A stretch of 64,000 nucleotides of DNA from Calliopum simillimum (lineage: Eukaryota > Arthropoda > Insecta > Diptera > Lauxaniidae), in assembly GCA_951812925.1 (NCBI GenBank), contig OX638371.1, forward strand, positions 79,865,697 through 79,929,696, read 5' to 3'. The notes below the pieces were generated by a model. The model was not told the DNA's origin and did not search any database. It saw nothing but the letters and a program-made list of their open reading frames with translations. The position numbers were made by a program, and so were the translations under genes. Positions 10,441 through 23,620 of the stretch are shown piece after piece (the stretch's first letter is position 1; each line of letters opens with the position of its first letter).

Positions 10441-13400
10441 TGTTCTAAGATATTTGTAAAGCAGCTCTCGTAGCGTTTTTGTATTATATAGCCAAAATAT
10501 CAGCTTTCAAAAGGAAATACGGTTTTTAACTCTGGAGCATTGAAAAGTAAATTTTTTGGAGAATCACCCATATTGAAACTTTTTAGGTTAGGAAATGCAA
10601 TGTGTTAAGAGAACTTAACCATCCGTCTTTTTACACAAAAAAAAAAAAATATCGATAGAGTTTAGTTTTGTAAGATATTATTTTTTTACTATGTACAACG
10701 ACAAGTTTTATGACAAAAAATTAAATTGTCTTGTTATATAACCTCAAATAACAAAAAAATATGCTTTTATAAGGCTGGGAAATCTCGACAACCGGGTACG
10801 ATAGAGAAATTCTGTGGCTGTATTCAAGATTAGTATTGCAAATACGTCGACAAAGTTTATATTATGTCCATAGTTTAAAAATAATTGATTCATCTTTATT
10901 TAGCTTGTCAACAACTTTATCGTAGAACTCATTTCCTGATGCTATTTTCCAAAATAAGTTTTTCAACGGTTTCATATTTCGCTTTATATATATGTATGTA
11001 AGCAACTTTCCATAAAATTACAAAACGAAATTTTCTTTCTTAAGTTAAACTCGATGTCAATGTGAAGTATTGTACGTGTAGTGAATGTGCGCTTTTAAAT
11101 AATATGGCAGTTCAAGAAAGAAACATTAACATTAACAACAAAAATCACATAAAATAAATACAAACTCCAAAACCGTACTAAATTTAATGCAGCTCAACTA
11201 GCAGCCGCTAGAGTTAACACTCCAAATCACATGAATTGCGTAAATATTCTAAATCGCCTTAAAGTAGGCAACAAATTTTCGCATCGCACCCCATTCTCAA
11301 CTAACTGAGAGTACACAATTGGGTACAGCGCGCTCATAAATAAAGTTGATACCAACCGACGACTGCAGCAAACGTAGCAGGTATTGTTGCTTGTTGCGAT
11401 TTTCTTTATATCCTGCTAAATCACCTGCGAATCCTTGCAAAACGCATTATTGTCTGTTGTTGTTGATGCAGCTTTCTGTTGCTATTGTCTTACGTTGTCT
11501 TATGTTGCCATTGTTGTTGTTCTTTTAAGTTTAGTTCTTCACTTGTATTTGTTGCCTTGTGCTTTAATGCTGTTTTATATTTACGCCCCCCAACAGCGTC
11601 ATGCTGCATTTTAATTTTTTCTTTTTCCTTTTTGTACAACAAAACAGACACAATAATGAATTTAATTTAAAATGTTGCAAATTATAGTGCATGCAGCATA
11701 GTGTTTTTTTTTTTCATTATTTTTATGTTTTTGTTTTATATCCTTACGCTTTTTAATGCCACATTTATTTGTTGCAAGTTGCAACAAATCTTAGTGTTTT
11801 ATTATGCTTTTTCTCTCTTTCTATCTATCTCATCTCTGTAATGTTGGGTAATCTGCAATTCAGTTTGAAACACTGGGGATTTAAGCTGCATACGTTCTGT
11901 GTGCTGCACTTACTGTCTTAAGTTTGGAGATACTAGCGCACGTTGTAAAATTTTCTCATTTTTAGGGTGTTTTTATATGTTAAATTTATGACTAACATAT
12001 TTTTGCTTAAAAAATTTAATGTCCCATTGTAATTGCAAAATACTGCACTGTGCAACATCATCATTGTGCACTATAGCGCATAGTGTTTATTATTAACGCA
12101 GATTATTTCGCATTTTCTCATTGTAAAAATATTCGACGTCGGCGGCATTGCTTTGTTTCTAGCGTATCCGTTCTTACTTTTTGCCAACACTTTGCTGCTT
12201 TCTACTCCAATTTCAACTTTTATACTCCCTTTTATTCTTTTTAAGTACACTTTTCTTGCATAAAGTATCCACTTAATATTTCTCTATTGCACTGGAAATT
12301 TGTTGCATTTCATGTCGTAGTCATCGTAATCGTCGTCGTCGCCGTTCTTGTAGCCATCGTTGTTGTTGTTGTTATCAACCATTTCATCCTTTGGCTCATC
12401 CTCTTTTTGATGTTAAAGGATTTTTACAGCTGATGCTGATGCTGGATGAAGCTCAATTTTCAAAAAGTTAAAAACGAAAAATATGTAGCCGTAGGAATAC
12501 TCTATGCCTTGACTGAGTTCTTTTCCCCCGCACTTGACTTTAAGTGGGTTAACGTAAAGTTATGGTGAATTGCATACAGAGTTCGGGAACATTAAAATAA
12601 AAGCGTTTTCCGTTTTTCAACTTTTTGTTGTGTGTTTTTTGTATTTTATTGTATCGCAAGTTATTTCTATATTGCTGGTGCATTTAAGTGCAAGTGCAAC
12701 TACCACTCTTCCCTTTTAACGTGGTTTTTTTTTCGTTTTGGGTTATTGCGTTTGTTGCGCTGCAAAATGAAATTTAACTTAACGTATACAGCAATGGCAA
12801 CAATGACACTCTACTGCTATCACAGTGCAGCAAGACTACTACATGCACAATATTTCCTTGTGTGTGTGTCTGGAGTAAATATTTTGAAGAATTTCAATTA
12901 TTTTGTTATTAGAATTTTTCTCTTTCAAAAATGCTTTTGAACACAAAAAAATGTCCTCGATTGAATTTTTTTAACTTCAGTTTACAATTTTGGTGAAATT
13001 TCAAATCCTTTGTGTAGAAAGTGTTAAGCATTGGCAATATTGGCAATCAATTCATTTGAAAAAGCGCAGTATCGTTGTAGCAAACTAGAAAAATTTGTTT
13101 CAGAACTGATCAACTTTGTCAAAGTAGAAGAATTAATTTTGCTTAACTAACCAAAAGTATGTAGCATCGCAAAAACCAAATTAAAATTTTCAACTTTTAT
13201 TAAAATGATACACTATGATATGAACTTATCTAATGTTATAAGTTAACTAATGATTGCAATTTCGGGACCTAGAGACAAAAAAATAAGAATCAACTTAGTA
13301 CTGAAATAGATCTCACAGTCTTATGCTGGTTTTTCTCTCATGAGATTTTTATCTAGCAAGAAAATTTGTCTCATGCGAATGTTGATAGATATTTTTTCAA

Positions 13401-16400
13401 CTTGAACTACTCCAAAAACACAGTATTCTGCATAACTTAAATCTTTTAACTCTAGTTCGACACTAATGGCAGCTATTACTTAGTTCATTAATTCTTTTCG
13501 TCGAAAATAATAATTTTTGTCAAAATTTAAATTGCACTGAAAAAACATTTATTTATCAAATTGTTTAATATTTTTGGGGAGTTGTAATACACACTGATGA
13601 AGAAACGCTCAAAATCTGTGTTTCTTTATGAATTCTAGCTTAAAAGTGTGGTTGCATTGAGAAACAGTTTTGATCCTTATAACCAAACGACAAACAGACC
13701 ATCATCCAACAGATTATATCAGACAAGGACGTAGTCATGGGAGGGGTTTTGATGGTTAAGAATAAAGAAAAAGGAGAATTCTCAATTTTGCAAATCATTA
13801 AAATGGTTTTTGCAAGAAAACCCCGCGAAACGAAGTCCTTGCAACGTCCTTAATATCAGATCCTTAAAAAATTTACTATTTGAACTGATGCAAAATTTTA
13901 TAGTTTTGCACTATAAGTTTTTTGTTGCATGCGATTTTTTAGATGAAATTTTTATCTCATGTGATTTTTATTTCATATTGAATGGGCTATTTTACATAAA
14001 CAAACCCGTTGATGACAAATATTATACAAGAAGTAAGTTTAACAGTAATGTTTTAAGAGATTTTTATAATAATTTCTAGTTTTTGAACTTGAATTTCAGA
14101 AAAAAAAAACACTTTTTTTCCGAATTTTTTTTTTTAACGTATGGACTGAGCAAATTTATTTCAAAATTTCAAAATTTCTTATATCAAAAATTTGTGTTTC
14201 TACACTTTGTTTTTCAGATTCTTTTTTAAAGACAATATTAACAATATCAAAACAAAATCCGTTCCATTGCAGAAATATTTCAGTTTTTTGCGCTTTCACG
14301 TGAGCGCTTCTTTTGCTAAGTAAAAGAAAAAAACAACTACATTGTTGCCGCAGGAAACATAATGAATGTACCCGCTTTAAGCTAGTAGCGAACTCCATGT
14401 TGCTTTAAATAATTTGCTACATGTTGACAGTCGTAAAATATATTTACTACTGGAATTGCATAAAATACTCGTACTACAAAAACTAAAGGAAGCAACAATG
14501 CTACGCTGCAATTTTCCGAAATAATAGATATTTGAAAAATGTATAAACAAAAACATACAAAGAAACCTATATGATTATATACGGATACATAGAAACTTTG
14601 TACAAAATTTGACTTTTACTGCCATGGCAAAACTTAGCAAATAAAACGAATACATACGTACGTTAAAACACACATATCTACTCAATTGTAAATATTTTAT
14701 GCCTCACTACATGCTACATGAACACAAAATGGCAGTTAATAAAAAATTGAATTTTTTTAGTTTTTTGCCAGTTTTTGTGTTTTTAAGTTTTCAAGGAATT
14801 GTAATAAAGTTTTAGTGCGCGAAAATGTTAAGAATTTAAACTTTTTTCCAACAAAAAAGTTGTATTAAAAATTAAAAACAAAATTTTTATTGCTATATTT
14901 CATTAGAATATTATATTAAATTCAAAAACATTTTTGTGTTCAAAAATATTTTCGCGAGAAAATATGAAAAATTCCAAAAAGAAAAAGTAATCAAGCAGCG
15001 TTACGGAAATAATGTGCGGAGCTGCTTTTATGCTAAAGAATTTCACTTAACTTAAGCACGCGTACACACTCACGCCTAAGCGTAAGTATTTCCACGACGA
15101 ACACATACACATAATTTCTACATGCATGTGCTTAAGGTGGCTCAAAAATTAAAAAAAAAAAAAACAAAAAAGAAATTAAAGCGACATTCATTTTTGTATT
15201 AAACGATTTAATGATAAACATGACGTATGAGTTACTTTATTTACATACAAAGCCATAATTTTACTCTCATTTTCTCAAATTCGAGGTAATTTTTGTCAGA
15301 TTCAGCCTAATAATTCGATGTAATATAAAATTTTTATATAAAATTATAAATTTTTTTTATGGCCGTTGAAATTTATTGTGGCAGAACTTAATTGAAAAAT
15401 GTTGATTTAAGCCGGTTTGCTGATAAACTTCAAAACTCATATGCTACTGTGCAATTGCACTCAATCCTGATTGAAATAGGAAGAGCAAAATTTTAAAATA
15501 TTTTTCTTGTCTGGCACACAAATGGTTTATAACTCAGGCTCTGAGATCTTTGTCGACCCATGTGAATTTGTTAATCCATATTGAATGATTTGTGCTGAGA
15601 TTTCGATAATTTTCGAATTTTTAAGAACCTGAACCCGCCTTTGCTATTAGCCAAGCACTATTAAAGCTCTAAAAGAACTCCAAGAGGAAGGATCCAAACC
15701 AACTGAATCTGTCTTTGAATACTATACGCAGACTTTGTCGCGGAAATGATAAAACCCTGTCGCGCACCAAACGAGATTTTTTCAGTGATCAGATTTTATT
15801 CCCCAATAATCTTACAGAGCGCATTCCAGAAAACTTACAAAAAACTAATATAAAGAGTGCAAGGCTGACACAAAAACTAATAAAAAACTCAATTTTCAAG
15901 CTGCCTGAACTTTGTTTTAATACTTCAGTAATATTTTTACCACGTGGTATGAGTAACATTACTTCTTACATAACTGCATTACTTTCAATTCCAATTATTT
16001 GGTGTTCGATGTTGCCTAAAAGACATTTGATTCAGGAAATCTTTACGTAATTAAATATTTTATGAAAATTTTAAATTTAATTGTTGGCCACTAAAGCATA
16101 TGCAGATACGTTGCGCAATAGTATGGACTCCAGTAGGTCTTACTAAAAAACTTAAAGGTAAGACATTTTTTTCAACTTTACGCTGAAATTTTCTTTTAGA
16201 AATCCACTTTATTACCTTGCATAACTACTTTATTTTATACTGAAAATAATTTTAATGATATTAAAAACACTAAAGTAATTAACGTTACTGCAGCAACCAA
16301 GTTAAGGAATGCAGGGTTACAACGTATGTATAGTGGAAGAAACTCAACACTCAGAAAGAATGTTGTTTTTGTTATTGTTGTTGTTGTAAAAACAAGCACA

Positions 16401-17279
16401 CATATGTAGGTACTAACTTTATGGATTCTAAGAAATGTGCAAAAAGAAAATAAGTGAAGGAAACTTTTATACAAATTGGCTGCAAATTTCATCGGAAATT
16501 TTAATTACTACAAGTGGCTGTACAATTTACATGTATGTAAGTGTATGATGCTCATACATATGTGTATGTATTGATGTTGCTGCTTTGTGTGTGTTCAACT
16601 ACAGTGAGAAAAAAACCTATTTCTGCTTCACAAAAGCCATGTAAAAAGGTTTCCTTCTTAAAAACGGTTTTGATTGCAATCGATAGCTTCCTGAATCTTT
16701 GTTTTGATTTCGTGATCATTATTAGTTAATTAGCCCAGAATGCTGAAATAGGTTTCAATAGCTAACTATTCCCAAAAGAGTACAATAGTAGCATCAGTAC
16801 TAGTTTCCTAAAATCTCGTATTTCAGAGGCAATCTTATTAGAAACATCGTAAATTGCACAAAACTATTTTATGCGTTTATGCAGTAAAATGAATCTACTT
16901 ACGTGAAACGTATTTCTTTGGAAAATAAGGCTTTTCAGTGGTACAGACATTCGCATTAACTAAAAGTTCAACCACAAACAAGCAACAAACTATTCTATAA
17001 ATTGTATAATTTCGTTGGTAATGATAGATTGGCTTCCGATAATTTCATCATTGTTGCTTTATCGGCATTGTACAAATTCCCAGCATCACTGAGATACCAT
17101 TATATCAACATTTTCTGCATGTCATAGGTTTTGCGTATTGCATTCGTAATGACTCTATTGAAGACAAAAATTACATTGAATTGCAGAATATTTATCTTTC
17201 TTTTCTTTTCAGATGGCCACAGTTTTGCTAAGGTTCAATGGAATTAAATTTAGTTAACAGTGTTAATTGTAACAAATAT
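10441..17279. other. Long non-coding stretch, microsatellites only
   Basis: I see no gene, transposon end or RNA gene in these 6.8 kb. The content is AT-rich sequence with TTG/GTT repeats (about 11450-11525 and 12355-12375), a CGT run near 12330 and T tracts. The frame at 15715-16050 starts at TTG and has no recognisable domain. The TTGTTG-rich stretches are typical of fly introns and intergenic DNA. Confidence 0.5.
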
Positions 17280-17925
17280 GGTCCAAATGTAATGCAAGAT
17301 GGGTCATTTATATTAAAAATGGTTGGAATGTAATGTATAATTCGTCATTAGTTCCAAAAGAGGTCCAATTGTTTATCGATTGTGTCAGTAAAATTATAAT
17401 CATACTGCCTACGTACGTACTATTTGGAAGTTCGTCGACTGTAATATAAAGCAAATAAAAGTGTATCAATCTAATGACTTGCGCTGCGTGAAGAGACCCA
17501 GGTTCAAATCCTTCACTGATTTGCAATTCATATTTTAAATTTCTATTTATTTGTCCGAAGAGTCTTTGGAGTGGAAAATAAAATATGTGCCCAATATAGC
17601 GGGCTTATAAAATAATAAAAAAAAAATTAATAACATAAAATTTCATTTGATCTCGGAACACAATGCTCAGAAATATATAAGAAAGCCTTTAGCATGTTCG
17701 TCTAGAAAACCTCTTGATGATTATGTGTAAAATTTGTGTATTAAATAAAATACTTTGAAATTAATAAACAAAATAAAAAGAATTGGCCCCCTTCTGGGCC
17801 AAATGTAATGCATAATAAGACAATTGGCCTCTTTCTGTTCCGAATGTAATGCATAAAAGGACAATTGAACTTTTTCTGGTCTCAATGTAATGCATAAGGA
17901 GACAATTGATTATGTCCAATGACAA
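17280..17925 (+). repeat. Dispersed repeat with ~43-bp tandem subunits
   Basis: Near 17785-17910 three subunits of about 43 bases each contain AATTGGCC or AATTGAAC, TTTCTGG or TTTCTGT, and AATGTAATGCATAA. Related single copies of AATGTAATG occur at about 17285 and 17325. The block AACACAATGCTCAGAAATA (about 17658) and these subunits reappear in reverse orientation at 31055-31260. Confidence 0.7.
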
Positions 17926-18337
17926 ACAATAAAGAAAGTAACTAGAACTCTATGTATATTAGATGTGACAGAATTTGGACTAGTCGGTCGCTCTCATAGA
18001 GTAGTTTACAAACTAGTTTTGGAATAGTCCTTGGTCCTGCAGGGAAGTTCAAATTGTTAAAAAAAAAAAATTTTAGCATGTGAAAAATAAAAACATTAAG
18101 GTTACTATGACTCTAGGAAGTGAAAGCGGTTTCCTAGCTAATAAAAAATTTTACCAGAGGAGTGGTCTAGCATGTACCTCTGAGGAGTCACACATAAGAC
18201 AAAAGCTAATTTTCTGACATTTTTTACAAACAATTTTTTTTTTTTTTGCTTTAACCTAACGTTTTAGAGAAAATTTTCAGAAAATCCGTTTTCGCCCCAT
18301 AATTTCTTAAATATACGCAGGTCACAAGGTCAGTAGC
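17926..18337. other. Non-coding stretch
   Basis: A/T-rich with an A run and a T run. Nothing else was recognised. Confidence 0.5.
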
Positions 18338-18625
18338 TAAAATTTGGCAACATCATAATAAAGAATGTAATTTTTAGCATAAACGTACTCATAACGTTTT
18401 GATGTACAAGTGCTATTTGTTTTGTTTACAGTGAGTTAAGAATATCAGTTTTGCCAGGAAATGGAAATTTCCTGAAAAGGTTTTCGTTGGATTATTTTTC
18501 ACAACTTTCGACGTGGATTATCTCAACAAGACTGTGTCGCTGAACTTAGTTCTTTGTACGGCGATAAAGCACCATCAAAAACCACAGTACAAGGCATTAA
18601 TTAAAGTGTCTTTATTTCAACAACG
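18338..18625 (+). mobile_element. Mariner 5' fragment
   Basis: The 5' untranslated part (from TAAAATTTGGCAAC through CATAAACGTACTCA and GTGCTATTTGTTTT) and the first ~45 codons of a mariner transposase survive. The same segment is found in reverse at 52394-52800. Everything 3' of it is missing and no downstream inverted repeat was found, so this is a truncated relic. Confidence 0.75.
18461..18604 (+). pseudogene. Mariner transposase N-terminus, degenerate
   Basis: The frame opens MEIS, meets a stop at codon 5, then runs through FRWIIFHNFRRGLSQQ and ELSSLYGDKAPSKTTV, ending at a stop at 18602-18604. The LSQQxCxxELxxxxGDxAPSxxTV pattern is the first helix-turn-helix region of mariner transposases that bind the terminal repeat. 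The catalytic domain is absent. It cannot encode an active protein. Confidence 0.75.
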
Positions 18626-19357
18626 AGGAAGAAATAAATTTGACACATAGCTTGTTGTGTTATTAAACAGTAAAAGTATTTCTAAGTGATTCTAGTATGA
18701 TTTGTTTTTTACTTAAATTTATCGAGCCAAACAGCTTGAGTTAAAATGTTTAATAAAAATATTCTGGGTTAATCGAAGTAAGGGAAGCATATTTCTTATT
18801 GATATTTCCGTCTAATCCAATTCTAGGTAACAGAAGTTGCACACTTTCTCATGTAAAGCAAACTTTTTTTAATTCAAAATTAATCAAATTAAATGCAAAC
18901 GATTTGAAATCCTTTATTTTTCATGTTTCCATTTCATTTGCTACATTTTTTTTTATTGTTTTTTTAAATATTTTCTATTTTAGTTGGTTTGTTCTTTGTT
19001 CAAAATTAAACAAGTGGAAAATTTCTCACTAATTGTAAAATTATATATGGCAATGCCCAACATCAATTTGTCTGTGTGTGTTCATGTGTGCACTATAATT
19101 TTAATGCTACATGGGTAATAATATGCAAGGAACCCCGTAATTTATGCAATGATTTTATTATGTTTATCATGATAATTTCATACGTAATGTGGTATTGTGT
19201 CGTAATGACCTCCTTATGATTTCTATTTAGTGGAATTGATTATCGTATTGGACACAGACGTTAACATTGATTATGTGTTGGCTACAAAAATACAATTAGA
19301 TATCTTTGGATAATTATCTATAGGATGTAAGAATAAGTGGTTAGTGAAAAAAAGGGC
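18626..19357. other. Non-coding stretch
   Basis: AT-rich with T tracts; the frame at 18799-19032 is hydrophobic low-complexity sequence. No supported feature. Confidence 0.5.
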
Positions 19358-19365
19358 TTGAGTAT

Positions 19366-20083
19366 TAGACCGGATAGAAATTTAGATTCATCCCGAAACA
19401 GACTCACAAGTTCGAGGGACTCCTTAAGAAACGATATACAAATGCATAATATTTTTTATTCCAATGGAGCTTTTTTGGGATATCGACAATATTCGGTTCA
19501 AAAAATCGGTTTTTTATTAATTTCAATAACTATGTCTACTATTTTTATGATTTTTCAAGACAAAAAAAACTTCCAAAAATTCTGAAAAAATTCACACCAA
19601 TTTTTTTAAGGATTCTAAGCATTTTGAGTCTTATGAAATTTTTTTTGATGCCTTGGTTTTAAGTTAACCTAGAAATTTGCTGATAAACGTGAGCTTAACA
19701 AAAAAATTTCTAAAAATTCTGAAAAATGTACATGTATTCTTTGCACAACTGTAAGCTTTTTATGTCTTATACACTTTTTTCGTAAGTTCCCTAGATTTTG
19801 AGTAAAAAATCATTTTTCCTACCTCGTTATTGAAAAGCGGAAAAAAATCGATTTTTGGAACCAAATATTATCTATAAACCAAAAAAAAAAATTATTTTTA
19901 AGCGCCAAAATTTTTTGTAAGAGCATAATCCTTATTGCTAGGCCTTCAGTAGAATCAAAAATGCTACATTAGTTTTTCTCAGAATGAAAAAATGATACAG
20001 ATATCGCTTTTAAGAGTCACCCTAACTTTTGAGTCGGTTTCGGGATGATTTTATTTTGCTTCATAGAAAATGGACCCGGTCTA
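19366..20083. mobile_element. 718-bp inverted-repeat transposon with perfect 8-bp target duplication
   Basis: Ends read TAGACCGGATAGAAATTT on the left and, reversed, TAGACCGGGTCCATTTTC on the right. Both are flanked by TTGAGTAT (19358-19365 and 20084-20091). Imperfect inverted arms of about 100 bp share ATCATCCCGAAAC and GACTC-AAGTT blocks. No transposase is present. The 8-bp duplication is compatible with hAT or P-like elements; the ends do not fit the hAT consensus exactly, so superfamily is open. Relatives are at 47519-49132 and, by its ends, 8943-10086. Confidence 0.88.
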
Positions 20084-20091
20084 TTGAGTAT

Positions 20092-23000
20092 ACAAAACGA
20101 AAACGGCTTAAGATCAGCTGGCTGTAGCTTTATTTGTGTATTTTTTATTTCAAAAAGAATATATTGAATGAAAAATGTTTCCCGGGTCTAATTTGTCTAA
20201 TTTTAAATTGGAGTTTTGTTAAAAAGTCTTACACAAAATTGTAAAAAAATATAAAAAAATTCAACAAAAAAACTCTTAAAAGGACCACAGTAAGTCAAAT
20301 TTTTCATGTGTAATATTTAACTATTTACCAAAGTCATATCTAATAAAGACGCTTAGGGTATTGAAGCTACAACAAATAGTCAAACATTTATACATACGTA
20401 TATAATTACACACAAACTTTCATACACATACATCACGTATAGACTATAAAAGACACACCAAACCAACAACTTCGTAAATGCGCATACAAAGTTGCAGCCT
20501 GTTAAGAAGCTTAAAATTAACATCCGGTTCCTGCCAGAGCAACGGAGCAGAGCAGTAGCAACGAGACAATAAAACTTGAATATGTTAATGACAGTTAAAT
20601 GGTTGTCTTTTGCGCACCGTTGTAATTGAGGATGCTGAGGAGTTGGGGAGTGCCATAGAAGTTTTCTCACAGACAAAGTTCAATGACTGAACTTAAGCAG
20701 GAAAATGTTTATAAAATATTTACACTCAATTAGTGAATAATTTTCACATTATTCGTACAGTGAATAAAGATTTTCATAATTTTATTATTCAAATGTGGCT
20801 AGGGGCTTGCAAATAAAAACATATAATAACAATGTAAGTAGACATTTTTTGTTTTAAACTTTCTGTTTTTATTAAACGACCGTCTGTATATTATGTTATA
20901 AGGAGGAGAGTGGGGGGTATTTTTGAACTTGATACGGTAATTATGTGTGAGCTAACTAACTTGGTAACTAGGAGCAATTACGTGGAAGGAGAGTGGATCG
21001 AAAATGGGGAAAAATTATATCTGTTAACATATAGGCAAGTTTTAACTAAAGTACTTAAATGACATTATTTAAATTAAAAAATAATAAACGATTCGATAAA
21101 ATGGTCATAGAAAATTATATGTATTGCGTAAACAATGCACTGACAAAGAATATTTTACTAAATTCAAGGAAGCGACACAGTTCGTTTAAGTTCCCAAAGT
21201 AGCCCTAGTTTCAACAACTTTTTTCTCATATTAAAAAAAAAGTTTCTACTTTTAAAAAAAATTTAAGGGGAGTTTTTTTAAAAAAACTTCAAAAGTATTT
21301 TTAAGTTTAAGAAATTTTTGTGAAACAAAATTTTTTTCGCCATGTAATATTTTTTTTATAAAAAGAGCACTTAAAAATAAATGGGACCATTTACTAACAT
21401 ACCATATACCAATTTAGAAATTTTGGTGTAAGCTATGAAAAAACACCCTTTTAATGCAAATGACTAAAAGCGCAAACTTCAACACCCGGTATTTTAACAG
21501 CAAATGAGACTAGGACCAAATCCTCCCGGATTATTGTTGTTGCGCACTGGAGCTACCATATTGTTAAATCTGAGCAAAATCGGAGACAAAAAAAACTTTC
21601 AGCTGGTACACTTAGCGTGTTCTACTTCATATATTTTTCGACTTTCATTGAGGAATTTAAGAATAGTCAAGTCAACTTATTTTCTTCTGAAAGCCGTGAC
21701 ACTCATGATATTCTGTCAGCATTTTTAACCGCCAATTTAATAAATTATTTCACCTTTTAATTTTGAAGAAACAAATCTACTTATTTTCTACAGGAAAAAA
21801 TTTATTTTTTTTTTTTAAGAATTCATTTTAATTTAGGAACTTTCCCTCAAAAGAAGTTATTTTAATTACGCTCCATCACTGTTCCGGAAGTATTAAAAAT
21901 CATAATTTTCATTGAAATTGTTAGGAAAGGAAAGTTTTATGAATGCTGTAACTATACTAATTTAGAGTTTTGTAAGCAATTTCATCTTAAGTTCCATAAA
22001 AAAGATTATACCTTCAATAGTATTTTTGTCTTAAGAAAAAAATTGGAAGGCTTTCGGCTATTTTTGTGTTCATATCCTCTTATCATTATCAGCAGTTGCA
22101 TACAAAATATTAATTTTCATGCAATAAAAACAAGTGTTTTTGCTGCTCTTTTTGTTTTTAATAATAATCTATTTATACCCACTTAGTTTCTTAGGAATTG
22201 CTGAAGCATTATTCTTTTACTTCCTTCCTAACGCTATGAAACGATTTTTTCAGTTTTTGTATTTTTTCTACTTCTTAGTAGTATCCTTTGCCCTACTTTT
22301 GCTGAAATTCAACATGTTTTTTAATAAAATGATTTACTTTTTTTACCTTTTATTATTTTTTTTTTTTTTCTTATGCTGTTTTATTAATTTTATTATTATT
22401 ATTATTTTTGTAATTTTTCTCTTTTATTTTGCTGTTTATTAAAACCGCGCAACGTGGTGCTAACAAACTGACAGCGACTAAATGAGTATAATCAACGAAT
22501 GCATTTCCGTTTCCGTAGCAGAGAATGAAAATTATTTAAAAGTGAAAAAAAAAATAAAAAAATGGGGAACAAAATTCACGTCCTCTAACTGGCATTTCCG
22601 ACGCTTCGTGTTAATGCTCATCATCAACAGCTACTTCCGAATCTTTTGAATTTTAAGCAAAATAAGCAGTAATGAAAATTTGTTGGCGTTAGTTTAACCC
22701 TAGGAAGATAACCTACGACATAGTAGTACGAGCACAACAAAAATGAGTGATTCTCCAAAAAATTTACTTTTGAGTGACCCGTGGTTCAACATCATGCTTA
22801 AATTTAAAATGCAAAAAAGAAGATTGATTTTCAGTTCTTTTTCAACGGAGTCAATTTTGTTTTTTCAATGCTTTCAGTGCTTCTTTAAAAAAAAAAAGTT
22901 TTTAAAATTTTGCAAAGAGCACTAGTGTGTGTCATTCTTCCAACAGATTTTTTATGATGGTATGAGTATTCTTTTATTTTCAGATAATTAAGTCAATTTA

Positions 23001-23470
23001 CAAATAAGATCCATATACACCAGTTTAAATACTTTTAAATGTCTGCTATTTATATTATCGCATTTTTGCAACATCTTAGCTTCTTTTACTGAAACTGGTT
23101 GTTTATTGGTTAGTACATTAGACTTCTTGAACTAATTTCCTGTGCATGGTATTCATTCATATGAAATTTAGCCTTAAAACGCTCAAATAAACTTCTTAAA
23201 AATCAAAAGCAATTAGAGTTGCCATTTGCTTGTTTTCGAAAAGTTTGTTAAAATCTTACTTTTTTGACTTAATTGAAATCGTTGGTTTAAAAAAATATAA
23301 AAATATTGTTTAAGCAAAATTGATCGAACAAAATCAGGTAGCAACCCTGTAAGTTTATGTACCTAGATTTTTTGTTAAGTTAATATAGTTAATAAAAATA
23401 AGTTAATTTAGCCAAAAATGAAACCAGTTATTTCAATTTAATCAAACACACCTCCCGGGAAAATAAAGAC
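20092..23470. other. Non-coding stretch with a pyrimidine-rich block
   Basis: No gene or transposon end was recognised. Around 22134-22445 the plus strand is almost entirely T-rich; its frame is low-complexity F/L/I sequence. A G-rich GGAGGAGAGTGGGGGGTA block sits at about 20902-20919. Confidence 0.5.
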
Positions 23471-23620
23471 AACCTCGACTTGAAGTCACTGAAGATTTTT
23501 TGATGAGGTTTTGTTCGTTTACCTCTGCTTAGTTAGTAACTGTGAAAACGAAAATCCCGACTCGTCCTTTTTGAAACTAAATTGAGTGCAAGTCCTTTTT
23601 TACGAGGCAAGTTTGAATTA

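Noticed and set aside
15715..16050. 111-residue open frame
   Set aside because: Begins at TTG rather than ATG, no recognisable domain, composition like its surroundings.
17460..17530. Second SINE/tRNA remnant (GGTTCAAATCC)
   Set aside because: A B-box-like word is present but no A box at suitable spacing and no repeat copy was found.
22134..22442. Hydrophobic 102-residue frame that could suggest a membrane protein
   Set aside because: It results from a T-rich tract; poly-F/L/I with no signal of selection.
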